From Fistulifera solaris (lineage: Eukaryota > Bacillariophyta > Bacillariophyceae > Naviculales > Stauroneidaceae), in assembly GCA_030295235.1 (NCBI GenBank), contig AP026140.1:868001-932000 (forward strand): a DNA stretch of 64,000 nt. The letters run 5' to 3'. Under the pieces are notes generated by a model. That model was not told the DNA's origin. It saw nothing but the letters and a program-made list of their open reading frames with translations, and ran no database searches. Below are positions 1 to 10,695 of the stretch, one piece after another (the first letter of the stretch is position 1; every line of letters begins with the position of its first letter). Made by a program: the position numbers and the translations under genes.

Positions 1-908
1 ATTCGACTGATTCCTTCCGCGCGTCCCGCCCACAAAAAGCCATTCAAATAGCCTATCAGAATACTAATACTGAGCATAAAACTCCCTACGGAAGTGGTTG
101 AAGTGGTAGGTACCCAAAACAACAAGATCAATTGCACCAATAGTTGGTACAAACAGATGAATCGCAACTGCGACACTTGTAAAAAGGTCCGAATCCGTAT
201 CAGCAGGACCGCGTGCAAGAACATGAAATAGTGTCCCAAAGCAGCATTCCATCGACTCGTCTTGCCTTCGGTAGATGATTCCAGTATGGCTTGTCCGCCA
301 CGAATCGCCAAAAACAATTGGATGACTGCCGCATAAAAGATGGAATTGGCCGGAATCGACCATTTGACGGTCCCCGACCACAGAGAGTGAGGATACGTAT
401 ACAACGTCCACGCACTCAAAAGACAGGCGGTCGTATAACAGGTCCACAATCGATAGTACATCACATCGTTCCACGAAACCCACGAAACGACGGTCAATGT
501 CAAGAGCGATGTCCACAACAAGACTTGATGAAAGGTAACAATGGCGGCCGTCGGTCGAAATTGCAATACCATCCATAACACACCCACTAATTCATAAAAG
601 ACGACAGCGTGTAAACCAAAGCCGTACTGGAGTGAATTTTCCTCGTCGTCCTCTTGGCACGTCGAAAAAAGACACTCACAAGGATTCGCATTCGTCTGGT
701 TCAAAAACGACAAACCCATGGGCAACAATCCGTATTGAAAGGGATACCCAATGAGAAGGAGATGCAAGAACAAGGAGCGATTGGGTGTCAAACCGAGGTA
801 TTGGGAAAGTTGAAGAAGAATCGTTCGCATCGTCGTCGATGTTGTGACGATTGTGGAATCATCGTCTTCGTCGTCGTCTTCTTCGTTGGGATATCGATTC
901 CTGGTCAT
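1..908 (-). CDS. Multi-pass membrane protein of unknown function, 3' end outside window
   Basis: An open frame runs without a stop from an ATG at 908 down to the window edge, giving at least 302 residues. The N-terminus is acidic (a run of Asp and Glu at residues 8-16). It is followed by about eight hydrophobic stretches of membrane-span length, beginning near residue 46. Trp, Tyr and Leu are abundant, and a short Cys-containing loop (PCECLFSTC, about residue 80) lies between the first two spans. No motif I recognise assigns a family. Coding quality is good: no indel is needed, and the frame covers smaller overlapping frames that I treat as shadows. The real C-terminus is unseen. Confidence 0.7.
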   Translation of the reverse strand, partial: MTRNRYPNEEDDDEDDDSTIVTTSTTMRTILLQLSQYLGLTPNRSLFLHLLLIGYPFQYGLLPMGLSFLNQTNANPCECLFSTCQEDDEENSLQYGFGLHAVVFYELVGVLWMVLQFRPTAAIVTFHQVLLWTSLLTLTVVSWVSWNDVMYYRLWTCYTTACLLSAWTLYTYPHSLWSGTVKWSIPANSIFYAAVIQLFLAIRGGQAILESSTEGKTSRWNAALGHYFMFLHAVLLIRIRTFLQVSQLRFICLYQLLVQLILLFWVPTTSTTSVGSFMLSISILIGYLNGFLWAGRAEGISR

Positions 909-1319
909 GCTCGCTGTTGAGTTTAGCCTTTTTCCGTATTATGCTGTAACAAATTATTGAGTCTTTTGCAATGACCGTTCGGTTGAATGAATCGAATACA
1001 CTATTCTATATCTTGGCTCTCATGGTGTCTCCTTCGCATTTTCCTACCTTCACTTTTTCGTTCATGTTTTTATAGGCCGTCAAAGATAATGGCATAGCGC
1101 ACCGGTACTGTTCATGTAAGCGTTAGTGTGACAAAAACAGCTCACCTTACTATAAGTTACAATGTACTGTTCTGCAGAAACGGATAGTCGTACGGACGGG
1201 ATGGCGATCCGCTCATTTTTTCACGTTTATTTATTTGCTTTTCTGTTTTATATTATGATCCAAGAACTCGCAATCAAAATCTACATCCATACTTCTATCC
1301 TACTTTCCAACAATCACAA
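909..1319. other. Intergenic, divergent promoter region
   Basis: This spacer separates the minus-strand membrane protein from the plus-strand methyltransferase, so it should hold both promoters. I see AT-rich sequence with T runs near 1200-1260 and no convincing gene. Confidence 0.6.
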
Positions 1320-2153
1320 ATGATTTCATCATCTACCGACGACAAAGAAGATGAGGAACCCGAGACGATCATTGCATGGAATGACGCCCAAATTCGCTGG
1401 ACGGACGATGTCCGTCCTGTGGAAGACGACCACGACGACGTTCCCCCCGACGTGTTGGCCCCAAATCCCCATCAAACTTTTTCGTTTCAAGGCAGTATTC
1501 AATTGCAGGGATATACGTCCGAATCGGACCAAACGTGGAATTCTACCGGACTCACCATATGGAAGGCAAGTGAATATTTGAGTCACTACCTTCTTTCGCA
1601 ACCGCCACTCGTCAATCAACGCGTCTTGGAATTGGGAGCGGGATTGGGATTGTGTGGCATTGTCGCGCATCGATTACTACAGGCTCGAACCGTCTATGTC
1701 ACTGATGGGGATTCCGATGTTTTGAAGGTAATGAAAGAAAACATTCAAGCCAATCGTTTGGCGGAGGAACGACCTATATCGGGACATCAATTGCTGTGGG
1801 GGGCCGAATATGCCTTAGCATTTTTAGAAACGATGCGTCGTTTGGAACCAGAAAACGACTCTCTACTGTTTGATGTCATTTTGGCCGCCGACGTCGTCTA
1901 CGTGCCGCAAGTGATCGCTCCCTTGTTCGAAACCGTCCATACAGTGTTGGAGCCTGTGGTAGGAGTCTTTCTGTTAGCATTTGCGCGACGCCTGGTCGAT
2001 GTGACACTGGACGATGTCTTGCAAGAAGCGAAACGGGCGGGTTTTGTGTACGAACAACGCAGTAGCGATCCAGACACGGAACAAGGTTTGTATCTGTATG
2101 CTTTCGGCGTCCGCCGCCACCAAAATGAAACGATTCCTATACAGCAAAAGTGA
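1320..2153 (+). CDS. Methyltransferase family 16 protein (METTL21/lysine methyltransferase-like)
   Basis: A single-exon protein of 277 residues. Residues 1-55 are acidic and probably disordered. The SAM-binding motif I reads ELGAGLGLCG near residue 105, preceded by a WKAS-type element (TIWKASEYLSHYL) typical of this family. The post-motif DVILAADVVY near residue 180 matches the D-x-V-Y/D-x-Y signature of class I protein methyltransferases in the METTL18/21/22 and FAM86 group. The known role of the group is methylation of lysine or histidine on translation factors and chaperones. The substrate cannot be read from the sequence. The ATG at 1320 follows an AT-rich leader and no intron is needed. 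Confidence 0.85.
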   Translation: MISSSTDDKEDEEPETIIAWNDAQIRWTDDVRPVEDDHDDVPPDVLAPNPHQTFSFQGSIQLQGYTSESDQTWNSTGLTIWKASEYLSHYLLSQPPLVNQRVLELGAGLGLCGIVAHRLLQARTVYVTDGDSDVLKVMKENIQANRLAEERPISGHQLLWGAEYALAFLETMRRLEPENDSLLFDVILAADVVYVPQVIAPLFETVHTVLEPVVGVFLLAFARRLVDVTLDDVLQEAKRAGFVYEQRSSDPDTEQGLYLYAFGVRRHQNETIPIQQK

Positions 2154-2271
2154 TTCCAAATTGACTCCGTACACACACACGTACGATGGCCCATTCGACG
2201 AGAGACTCGTCAGAGCCTATTCAACTTAATATAGTTTGTACTTATTCGGATTCTTTGTTGTTATAATTATT

Positions 2272-3050
2272 TTACTCGAATAGGAACGACACTTGCTTGT
2301 TGGTCAATTTGCTGTAAACGGCGGCAAATGTTTCCGTTCGACCTTCCACATTGGCTTGATCCTTGCCATCCAAGTACACTTTGAGGACACGCTTGCCGTC
2401 GACCTTGACACGGGTTCGTTTGCCGACAATTTCCGTGGGAAAGACCAAATCTTCCAAAATGGCATCTTGGACGGCGGTCAAAGTTCGCGAACGGGGACGC
2501 GGACCGCTGGTTTTGGGATTGCGGGCGTACGACGGTCCCAAGATGGTACGTTGGGCAATGACGACCACGTGACGACCGGAAAACTTCTTTTCCAATTCGC
2601 GAACCAATCGTTGGTGGACTTTTTGGAAGGATTTGCGCAGCTTGTAGGGGACGTACAACAAAATGGCCTTGCGCCCGGCCCCGCAATCGACTTCCTTAGC
2701 GGCGGTAATGAACAAATCACGGAGTGAGGCTTTGAGATCGGGCGATGTCATTTCCAAGTTGAGGAGTTCTTGGGCCACGGAGGCTTCGAATTCATCGGGT
2801 TCGGCCTGTATAAGAGGACAAAGAAAGAGTATGAGAAACACGTGGATCAAACCAACAGAATCATGGATCAGCAGCAGATTTGGTTTCTGGGAGTCTAATA
2901 ATAGTAACAACAACAGCAATGAAAACTGTTCCGCAAGCAAACTACCCCAAGTCGTTGTCCTCTTCCTGCGCGTGCTCTCCTTTCTTCAGGAAAACCAAAA
3001 CGAAAATTGCCACTCACACCGGCCGCCTTTCGGATCTTTTGTACGCTCAT
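2272..3050 (-). CDS. RPS7: 40S ribosomal protein S7 (eS7)
   Basis: Two exons, 3018-3050 and 2272-2805, with a 212-nt intron (GTGAGT donor, TACAG acceptor, phase 0), encode about 188 residues, close to the usual eS7 length. Exon 1 gives only eleven residues ([11 protein letters not shown]). Exon 2 carries the conserved body, including [34 protein letters not shown] and [10 protein letters not shown]. eS7 is a structural protein of the small subunit involved in pre-rRNA processing. A large first intron right after a very short first exon is common in ribosomal protein genes. The ATG at 3050 was chosen because splicing joins it in frame to the conserved segment. Confidence 0.96.
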
Positions 3051-3137
3051 TGTATTAATTGATGTATAATAATAAAAGAAAGAAAAGGAAAAAAGTCCGT
3101 CAATAACAAATTGATTCCAACAATAGCGACGTCCGTA

Positions 3138-3371
3138 TTATTTTATTTTCAGCGGATCGACGATAACGACGCGAGGAGGGTTGTAGTAAAGCGATACCGC
3201 GGTAAAATGAGCGATGACGTCAAACGCGGGAGCCGATTCTCCGGTGGAGCCTCCTGCCGCACCGGCATTCAAGGCGCGCGAAAAAGGATCGGCCGGCGTG
3301 CTGGAGGGAGGGAAAAAATGCAACGAAAACAAAATCGAACAATAACACAATAACATCCGATCGACCTTCAT
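3138..3371 (-). CDS. Possible small protein of 77 residues, unrecognised
   Basis: A minus-strand frame between the RPS7 start and the POLA2 start has a hydrophobic N-terminal third. It is followed by a segment ending YNPPRVVIVDPLKIK that looks more protein-like than random. A pyrimidine tract ending in CAG near 3302-3320 would make a good splice acceptor, so the real gene may start with a different upstream exon. I do not recognise the family. It may also be spurious, since it lies only about 75 bp from the divergent POLA2 start. Confidence 0.3.
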   Translation of the reverse strand: MKVDRMLLCYCSILFSLHFFPPSSTPADPFSRALNAGAAGGSTGESAPAFDVIAHFTAVSLYYNPPRVVIVDPLKIK

Positions 3372-3447
3372 TTCTCTTGTGCATTCTACAACAAATCATT
3401 ACTCCACGTCTACTTCATTCTATCTTTCTCATTCCGAAGAATCAAGA

Positions 3448-5501
3448 ATGACGACCATGCAGCCCGAATTGAAGAATGCCTTCTCGAAAGTTGGTCTCAA
3501 AACCATTGATGAAGCGACCATGAGTAAATGTGAGTTGCTTTGTATTCTTGTATTCTAATTCTTCCTTCTGCAACTCACACAAACACTCGTTTTCTAGGCA
3601 CGGCGGCGGCTACCATGTTGCGTCTGACGCCCCAACAAGTCGCGACGTGTTGGGAAGCGTACAGTTTGAAGAAGAATACGACGACATTGAATGAACAATC
3701 CTTTGAAGGATTTCGTGATCTGCTCGTCAAGGAATCGAATACTCTCGATATTCCCATGTCCGAAACGAATGACAGTCCGCGGGGCGCTGTATTGCCGCCG
3801 CGGAGTTTGCCGCACGTGACACCGCCCGCCAAACGATTGCAACTGGCGGTCGCTACCGAACCACGTCGTTCTTCTTCTTCGCTGAGTCCAGGCCCACCCG
3901 TGTCGTTGCAACCGTCCGACAAGTACGAAACACGCACCGGAGCGGGTCAAATCGTTTCGACCTTTTCCGCAAAGAAAAACGCACCGCGACGTACGTTCCC
4001 TTGTCGCGTCCCAAATGTGCGATTCGCAAAGATTCCTTTTCCACCAATCTATCGCACACGTATCGATCCATGTTTACCACGACGGAACAACGTGCGACCG
4101 CATTGAATCAACAATTGCTGGAAATGACCAAACACTTGATTGACAAATATCAATTGGGACAATCCGACCAAGTTGCACCGTTGGAAGGCGTCGGGATACC
4201 GCGCGCCGATCAAGTGTGCAATGTGGGGCGCATTTGCAATGCCGCGCATGCTGGCAAAATCAATGCCACGTCCTGTTTACTGGAAGGGGAGTCGCGCCGA
4301 AGGCGGGTCCGTGTATCACTGGACTGGAGTGGAGTGTCCCAATATTCCGTCTTTCCGGGACAAATTGTCGCGCTGGAAGGCATGAATCCGACAGGACGCA
4401 AATTGCAAGTGCAACGTCTGTGTGAAGGGGCCGCGGCAGCGTCGGTGACCACGCGCCGGAGTGCGTTGCGACAGTATCATCTCCAGGCCCAAGAAGGACA
4501 GCCCCTCAAACTAGTGACGGCCGCGGGGCCCTTTACCACCAGTGACAATTTTCACTATCAACCGCTGCAAGATTTGTTGCACGTGGTTCAACAAGAACAA
4601 CCCGATGTCGTGATACTGACGGGGCCCTTTGTGGATCTGGATCACCCAGCGGTCCAGAGTGGACAAACGATCTTGCAAGATGAAGAAGGCAATGATGTCA
4701 TTGTCCCGTACGAAACATTCTTTGTGCACAAGATTTCGTTGTTGTTGGAAGAATTGTTGACGGAACATCCCATGTTGATGACGCAATTTGTGCTTGTGCC
4801 GAGTTTGGAAGATGCGACGGCCGAGTGGGTGTAAGTCGGCGGTGTTGCTGTTTTGTGTTCATTGCATATCGCATCACTACTAACATTTTGCCTCCAGTTA
4901 CCCGCAACCGCCCTTCCAAGACCGCGTTCCCGGAGGACTGCAGCCCAATATTCCGGGAGCGGATGGTATCACGATCGGCACCATGGGATTGGACTATGTT
5001 GAAACGGCGACGGAACTGCCGTGCCAAAGAGTCCATTGTGTCCCCAACCCGTGCACGTTGCAAATCAACGAAGTCGTCATTGGCATCACCTCGACCGATG
5101 TACTGTTTCACATGAGTGCCGACGAGACCAACGCCAATTTGCCTCCGGGATCGCGTCTGGCTCGAATTTCGCAACACTTGTTGCAGCAGCGGAGTTACTA
5201 TCCGCTGTTTCCGCCGGCGCCGGGCATGAATATGGATTATCAGTATATGGAGCAATGGAGTATGCCCTGTCAGCCCGATGTGCTGATATTGCCGTCCAAG
5301 CTGGCGTGCTTTTCCCGCACGGTGATGGATACGACGATTGTGGTGAATCCCGGTCGATTGACGCGCGATACCGTGGGAGGGACGTATGCGATCATGGAGG
5401 TGCATCCGTTTTCGAAAGATGTTTTGGAAGCGGCTGACGATGACGCTGAGTTGCCACATGCGCTTCCGGAACGAACAGAAGTAGAAATCAAGCGCATTTG
5501 A
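3448..5501 (+). CDS. POLA2: DNA polymerase alpha subunit B (primosome regulatory subunit)
   Basis: Exons 3448-3529, 3598-4830 and 4898-5501 (GTGAGT and GTAAGT donors) encode about 639 residues. An N-terminal helical segment comes first. The calcineurin-like B-subunit region follows, with SLDWSGVSQYSVFPGQIVALEGMN, a short LTGPFVD element, VYPQPPF exactly across the last intron, GITSTDVLFH, QRSYYPLFPP and a terminal VNPGRLT. These follow the order in human POLA2. The protein tethers primase-polymerase alpha in replication initiation. The frame changes once between 3950 and 4035. One missing A in the run at 3975-3979 restores it. A 41-nt intron at 3991-4031 is an alternative. The phosphoesterase fold is expected to be inactive, as in other B subunits. 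Confidence 0.93.
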
Positions 5502-6077
5502 GTTTTTTTAGTGCAATAACCTATCATAGTCGAAAGTTATAAAGAGTGTTTGGTCTTTTTGTTCCCCATCCGACGCCGCTTCTGTCAACTTGAAAGGAAC
5601 GAAACAGTTGCTTTATCTATGGTGTTGTTGGTTTGGATGTTGTTTTTGTAGTATTCGGGTAGCGTTTCTTGTCATTCTTTGCTATTGCAAACTTTATTTC
5701 AAACCGGCACTACTTGACTATAACCCCAACGTGTAGACGACTTTTTGACGTGACTGGATACACTCGTGAATAAACGCCGCCCATAAAAAAATCGCACATT
5801 TATTCGCAAATTTCGCAAATCACCATGATGACAATAATATAATCTTAATCATACACCAGGTATACATCAAGCATCTTTTCATTTAACGAATCTACCCCGC
5901 AGCTTAATCATTGCAAAACAACCTGTAGAATTGCTGTTCTCCCTTTTTCATCAGTCATCCAGGAAAGGTCGTAAATTGTCTCTGTGAAAGTGATGTGAAT
6001 TGGACCTCGATTGTCGATTGCTTCAAATGTACTTTACAAAACGAACACGCCGAGCAACCGCTACCCTACTGATAATC
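5502..6077. other. Intergenic, downstream of POLA2 and upstream of the TruB gene
   Basis: AT-rich sequence holding the POLA2 3' end and the promoter of the next gene. No coding segment or RNA gene is recognisable. Confidence 0.6.
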
Positions 6078-7027
6078 ATGTTAGCTGCTCTACGAAATGT
6101 GACGCCTTTTACTCGCTCTATCCTTTCTTCGCGATGCATGTCGACGCAAAATACTTTTTGCGATCCACCGAAGCATCGCAAGCATCAGAAGCATCATCGG
6201 CTGTACCGCCTCCGGTCTACCGCGCCGAAGGATTGTTCGCCGTCGACAAACCACTCCATTGGACGTCCAGTCAAGTGGTTTCCCTATTTACGGGGAATTT
6301 TGGAACGCGATGCCCGCACGCGGGGTGCCCAGCTACCCCGGCGCAGTCCGCGCATCAAAATGGGGCACGGCGGAACACTGGATCCGTTAGCGAACGGTGT
6401 CTTGGTGTTGGGGGTCGGCCACGGAACCAAACAACTGCAAAGGTACGTTGTGTATGGTGTGCGACGTTCTTGGTGAGTCTCGTAGAGGCAACTGATCCTT
6501 TCTCCACAGTTATCTATCGGGTTCCAAAGCGTATCGCGCGGGTGGTGAATTCGGCTTTGAAACCAATACATTGGACATGGAAGGCAATATTACCCGGCGG
6601 GCTGCCTATGATCACATTCATGACTTGGAACACGTACGACCGCACTTTGTGGGTACCATTGAACAAATTCCGCCCCTCTTCAGTGCCATTAAACAGGACG
6701 GCCAACGATTGTATCAAAAAAGCCCGGAAAGGACACACCGATGTGGACATTCCAGCTCGTTCCGTGACCATCTACGAACTGCAATTTTTAAATGTCAATC
6801 TACCCAAATTCGATATTGAGGTCGAATGTGGTGGCGGCACGTACATTCGATCGTTGATCCGTGATATCGCCTATCAATTGGACACGGTGGCGACGACCAC
6901 GTATTTACAACGAATCAAGCAGGGTCCTTTCACCTTGGAGGATTGTTTACAAAAGGAAGATTGGACGGCCGACAACATTTATGCAGCAATTGAACGCCAT
7001 CAACAAAAGTTATTAGAATTAATATAG
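6078..7027 (+). CDS. TRUB1: tRNA pseudouridine-55 synthase, TruB/PUS4 family, probably organellar
   Basis: Two exons (6078-6442 and 6510-7027, GTACGT donor) encode about 293 residues. After a basic leader that looks like a transit peptide, LFAVDKPLHWTSSQ opens the catalytic domain. GHGGTLDPLANGVLVLG carries the catalytic Asp. Then come the GSKAYRA element across the intron, QIPPLFSAIKQDGQRLY and VECGGGTYIRSLIRDI, and RIKQGPFTLE lies near the end. The enzyme makes psi-55 in the T loop. Three single-base frame breaks lie at 6155-6159 (T missing), 6282-6284 (extra C) and 6716-6721 (extra A). With these repaired the alignment is continuous, so I take them as sequence errors. The N-terminus is the least certain part. 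Confidence 0.88.
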
Positions 7028-7147
7028 ATGCTAGTATTATTCGAATTGGTCACATTCGTCTATATTGTAGAAAAAAAGAAAAAAAGAGCGAGCCTCCCTG
7101 GGTAGAATTCGCATTGACAGAAACACCCGCGGTATGATGACTTCACT

Positions 7148-8136
7148 TCACGCCCGCACATGATCGGCCAACAGACTGCGTTGCGGACTTTGTCGGACCA
7201 TGGAATACAGGGCATCCAAATTGTCCGTTTGTGCCGCAAAGACCAACGGACGGTCTTTGCCGTGAAGATGCGCTCCGTTTTCCACTAAAAGAGAAACAAT
7301 TTCGGATTGACGCAACGCCATGGCGACAAACAAGGGTGTCGTCGTTTCCTTGTCCTCCACGATAGTCGCATTGTGTTGCAAGAGTGCCTGGACCATATCA
7401 CAATTGCCCTTTTGACGGCCATTAATAAGGGTGACGATCCCACCCAATTCTTGGTGTCCGTGTCGGCTCCATGTTTTAACAGCAGGTGTACCATGTCATT
7501 GTGATTCTTCGAAATGGCCATGAACAAGGGTGTACAACCGCGGGGATCTTGTACCGATACATCGGCCCCGTGTTCAATCAATAATTGCACCATATCGACT
7601 TGTTCACTGAGAATGGCCAAAAAGAGGGGTGTTTGTTGTAACACTGTCGTAGAAGCATTGACCTTGGCTTTGTATTGCAGTAACAATTGCACGAGGTCCA
7701 GACGTCGTTTCGCAATCGCCGCCAACAAGGGCGTGATACCGAAGGCGTCGACAGAGTTGGGATCGGCGCCGTGTTGTAATAACAGAGCAGTGATTTCAGA
7801 GTGCCCGTGACTCACTGCTAAAGACAGTGGTGGTGAGGTATCCGAATTGACTTGCGCGCCGTGTTCGACTAAAATGCGCACAATGTCAATGTGATTTTGT
7901 ACGACGGCCATGTGCAAGGCGGATTTGCCGTGCCCGCGGTTCGGTTCGGCGCCATATTCTAATAAAGCCAAGACATTGTCGGGTTGATTGCGAAAGCTGG
8001 CACAACTAAGGGGTAATACATTGTGGGCCGTTTCATTCGCCAACGCGGCGTGTTCTTGCAAGTGACGACGCACCTGATGGCCGTGCAGTAAAGCGGCCCA
8101 GAAATCGTGTTTGCGTGTATTATTCGTGCTTGTCAT
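7148..8136 (-). CDS. Ankyrin-repeat protein
   Basis: About 329 residues from the ATG at 8136, formed almost entirely of eight clear ankyrin repeats and a partial ninth. Each shows a TPL or SPLL start, an LLL helix and a GAxxN-type turn (for example HGADPN, HGAQVN). No catalytic or membrane segment is present, so it is presumably a soluble protein-binding scaffold. A missing A in the four-base run at 7410-7413 splits the frame inside repeat seven (MAVKKGNCD). Both halves continue the same repeat register. It is divergent from the PhyH gene at 8564. Function cannot be inferred beyond protein interaction. Confidence 0.85.
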
Positions 8137-8563
8137 TGTTGTAATTGAAAGTTTATATGAGACGTAATGAAGTGAAAGGAAGTAATGGAAGACGCAAGTT
8201 ATTGAACGAAATGAATGAAGGTCGTGTGCTTCATTTTCCTTTTTTTTTTCTTTTGATGAAGATGATCTTCTGGATGGTTTTTCTGTTTTCTGCCACGTGA
8301 TAGCTGGCCGGCGTGGAGGAACGAGACGTTGTCGTACACTGCTACTATAATAAGTGTTTTCACTTGTTTCTGATACTTAGGCCCTGTTGGCTTCAACCGC
8401 CATTCCGCAAGATAGGGAATATAAGAATGTGTCCATACACGAATACTATATATTAGAATTAATCCGTGAATGAAACAAGAGATGCTTGGACTTATTGTTA
8501 ACTCGAACTCTCCTGCAGGAAAACTTCCACTGCGGCCAACAATAAAAAAAAAACGGCTATGCG
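8137..8563. other. Intergenic between divergent genes
   Basis: Shared upstream region of the ankyrin and PhyH genes. It has A and T tracts, including a nine-A run just before 8555. No gene is seen. Confidence 0.6.
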
Positions 8564-10108
8564 ATGATGACGATCATACATCATTCGTCATGGTATTCCA
8601 TATTCTCCAAAGAACAACCGCAACAAACAACCAATAATATGACATCCACTCAACGCCCCCGAGGACGATCACGGACTCCGCGCAGTCGTTCTCCTCCGGT
8701 ACATCAACGCAATGATTCTTCTTCGTACGAATCATCGTCCTGGATTGCTTCGTTGGCGCTCTTGGGGGATTCGTGGGGATCTTTGTTCAGTTCGGCTGGT
8801 TTGTTAATGATAGCATTACTGATTTCGTACCAAATGGAACACAACAGATTGTTACTTCCGCAGAAATTACTCGACCATCCATTCGTATCGGCTTTCCAAA
8901 GTTACTGGAGTCAAGATCCGTACGATACATTAGGACCTGTTCCATCAATCGGTGAAGCTATCATTTATCATATTCAAGACATTCGAACGGATCCGGAAAT
9001 CAGTCGACAACTGGTGGAAGCCTACGCCAAAGACGGTGTGGTCGCCATTCGTGGATTGATGGACGATGAATTGTTGACTTCCTTACAGAACGAATCCACC
9101 ATCTTTATGCAACAACAACAGGAACGCAATGCCCGACGACGTCGCAAACCACAAACGCAATTCTTTACCAATGTGCACGGCGCCATATTTCGGAATTACC
9201 AATGGAATACGACAACACCGGCTTTGAATAATTCGTTTGTGCGGGTCGCATTGACGTCTCTCGTTCCCAAATTGGCGGGAGAACTCTTGCAGTCGGTGGG
9301 AGCTATGAATGACTCCCAGAATTTACGGGTTTTGCGGGATATTTTTCTCGCCAAAGACACGGAACAGTACGTGTGTGGATGGCACGTCGATGACATTGGG
9401 TTTTGGCCCGCACTACCGGACGCGCCCGGGATCAATGCGTGGATTGCATTGGATGATATGCCCCTCGAAAAAGGCGGTGGTTTCGCGGTGGCGGTCGGAT
9501 CGCATCAAGCACCGTGGCTTCATCAAGCATTGAAAGAAATTGGAGCCCCGACGACCTTTCCGCCGGAAGGATATGCATCCGCACACGATATGATAAACCG
9601 ACGGACCGGCAATGGGACGTGCAATCTGAAGCGAGGAGCCCCGCACTTGCATCGACGCATGGAAGATACGAAACGCGTGTACGATATTCAACGAGGAGAT
9701 GTGATATTTCACGATCGTTGGTTGTTTCATCGGACGGTTCCTATGAACAGGACGTTACTCAAAGACGAAGAAGAAGAACGAATTTATCGTCGTTACAGCA
9801 TTCGCTACAGTCCGGGCACCGCCATCATTCCACCGGGCTACGGAACGGAATGGAGTGTCTTGTACGATCCACAGAATGGAGGCCGGACCGCCAATCGCGT
9901 TTCCGAATCCTTACCGTGGTATCCTCAAGCGTGGCCGACCCCCTTGGATCACGAGGTAAAGGCCATGGCCGACCTCGTGCAGCACATTCTGCCTGGCGTC
10001 GAAGAACAGCAAGCGGAGCGGGAACGAGAAATGCAACCGTTATTGCAACAATTGGCCCAACGCAAAGATCGTGAAATGGCCCGTCAGCATCGGAACAAAG
10101 CCAGGTGA
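8564..10108 (+). CDS. Phytanoyl-CoA dioxygenase (PhyH)-like Fe(II)/2-oxoglutarate oxygenase with N-terminal membrane anchor
   Basis: A single-exon protein of up to 514 residues. A Ser/Arg-rich head is followed by one hydrophobic segment (about residues 62-90), suggesting a membrane-anchored enzyme. The PhyH domain starts near residue 145 (DGVVAIRGL). The metal-binding HxD is seen as CGWHVDDIGF near residue 270. The distal His lies in GDVIFHDRWLFHRTVP near residue 390, with an Arg where 2-oxoglutarate is usually held. The C-terminus is a charged helix. Family members hydroxylate diverse small molecules and the substrate here is unknown. The ATG at 8564 is the first one. A second at 8640 (MTSTQRP) is equally possible. 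Confidence 0.83.
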   Translation: MMTIIHHSSWYSIFSKEQPQQTTNNMTSTQRPRGRSRTPRSRSPPVHQRNDSSSYESSSWIASLALLGDSWGSLFSSAGLLMIALLISYQMEHNRLLLPQKLLDHPFVSAFQSYWSQDPYDTLGPVPSIGEAIIYHIQDIRTDPEISRQLVEAYAKDGVVAIRGLMDDELLTSLQNESTIFMQQQQERNARRRRKPQTQFFTNVHGAIFRNYQWNTTTPALNNSFVRVALTSLVPKLAGELLQSVGAMNDSQNLRVLRDIFLAKDTEQYVCGWHVDDIGFWPALPDAPGINAWIALDDMPLEKGGGFAVAVGSHQAPWLHQALKEIGAPTTFPPEGYASAHDMINRRTGNGTCNLKRGAPHLHRRMEDTKRVYDIQRGDVIFHDRWLFHRTVPMNRTLLKDEEEERIYRRYSIRYSPGTAIIPPGYGTEWSVLYDPQNGGRTANRVSESLPWYPQAWPTPLDHEVKAMADLVQHILPGVEEQQAEREREMQPLLQQLAQRKDREMARQHRNKAR

Positions 10109-10329
10109 TAACAACAGTAATAATAATAAGCTTGTAGTTATCTTAAAGTGTGTTGGTAGAGATGATGATTCGTGGGATAGCGGCTTCTAACCTTACCTAC
10201 TGCATACGTTTTTACTAACAAGCTGATGGTTCGTTCGTCCTTGGCTCAAACCGGCTGACGAAGAATGTGTCGAGTCAGAATTATAATAGTTGGATCATGA
10301 ACTATGAAGTTTTTATTCATGTATAGATG

Positions 10330-10402
10330 GCCTGTGTAGCTCAGTAGGTAGAGCGCCCGGCTTTTAACCGTGTGGTCGTGGGTTCGAGCCCCACCATAGG
10401 TG
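10330..10402 (+). tRNA. tRNA-Lys (anticodon TTT)
   Basis: The 73-nt cloverleaf has a seven-pair acceptor stem (GCCTGTG with CATAGGT, including G-T pairs), D arm GCTC/GAGC, anticodon loop CTTTTAA, T arm GTGGG/CCCAC and T loop TTCGAGC. The anticodon TTT at 10363-10365 reads Lys AAA/AAG. A-box and B-box promoter elements are intact and there is no intron. The second pair of the anticodon stem is a C-T mismatch, which is unusual. A T-rich stretch follows from about 10409 as the Pol III terminator. Confidence 0.93.
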
Positions 10403-10695
10403 CTATCTCTGTTTTTGCTTTTACTGTTTTGCATGTAAGCATTTCACTCTAGTTTTTTGTTTAAGATAACGGTTGGTCACACACATGTCGCACCTCTTAT
10501 GTAAACTTTTTGAATTGATTTCATCATCTACAAGTATGAATACAATAAATAAGCGCTGGTCGAGACTTTGTTTTTCAAGCGCTGGACGCCACGATGAGCT
10601 TTCGTTGGAGGCACATGGGCTGTCACTGTCATCGCATCGACAAAAAGAGAACGATTAAAACCATTCGTTTTAAAGGTCTCTTACAATCAAGAACG

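Noticed and set aside
64-576. A 170-codon minus-strand frame in the first kilobase
   Set aside because: It overlaps the longer frame from 908 that encodes regular membrane spans. The short frame lacks them.
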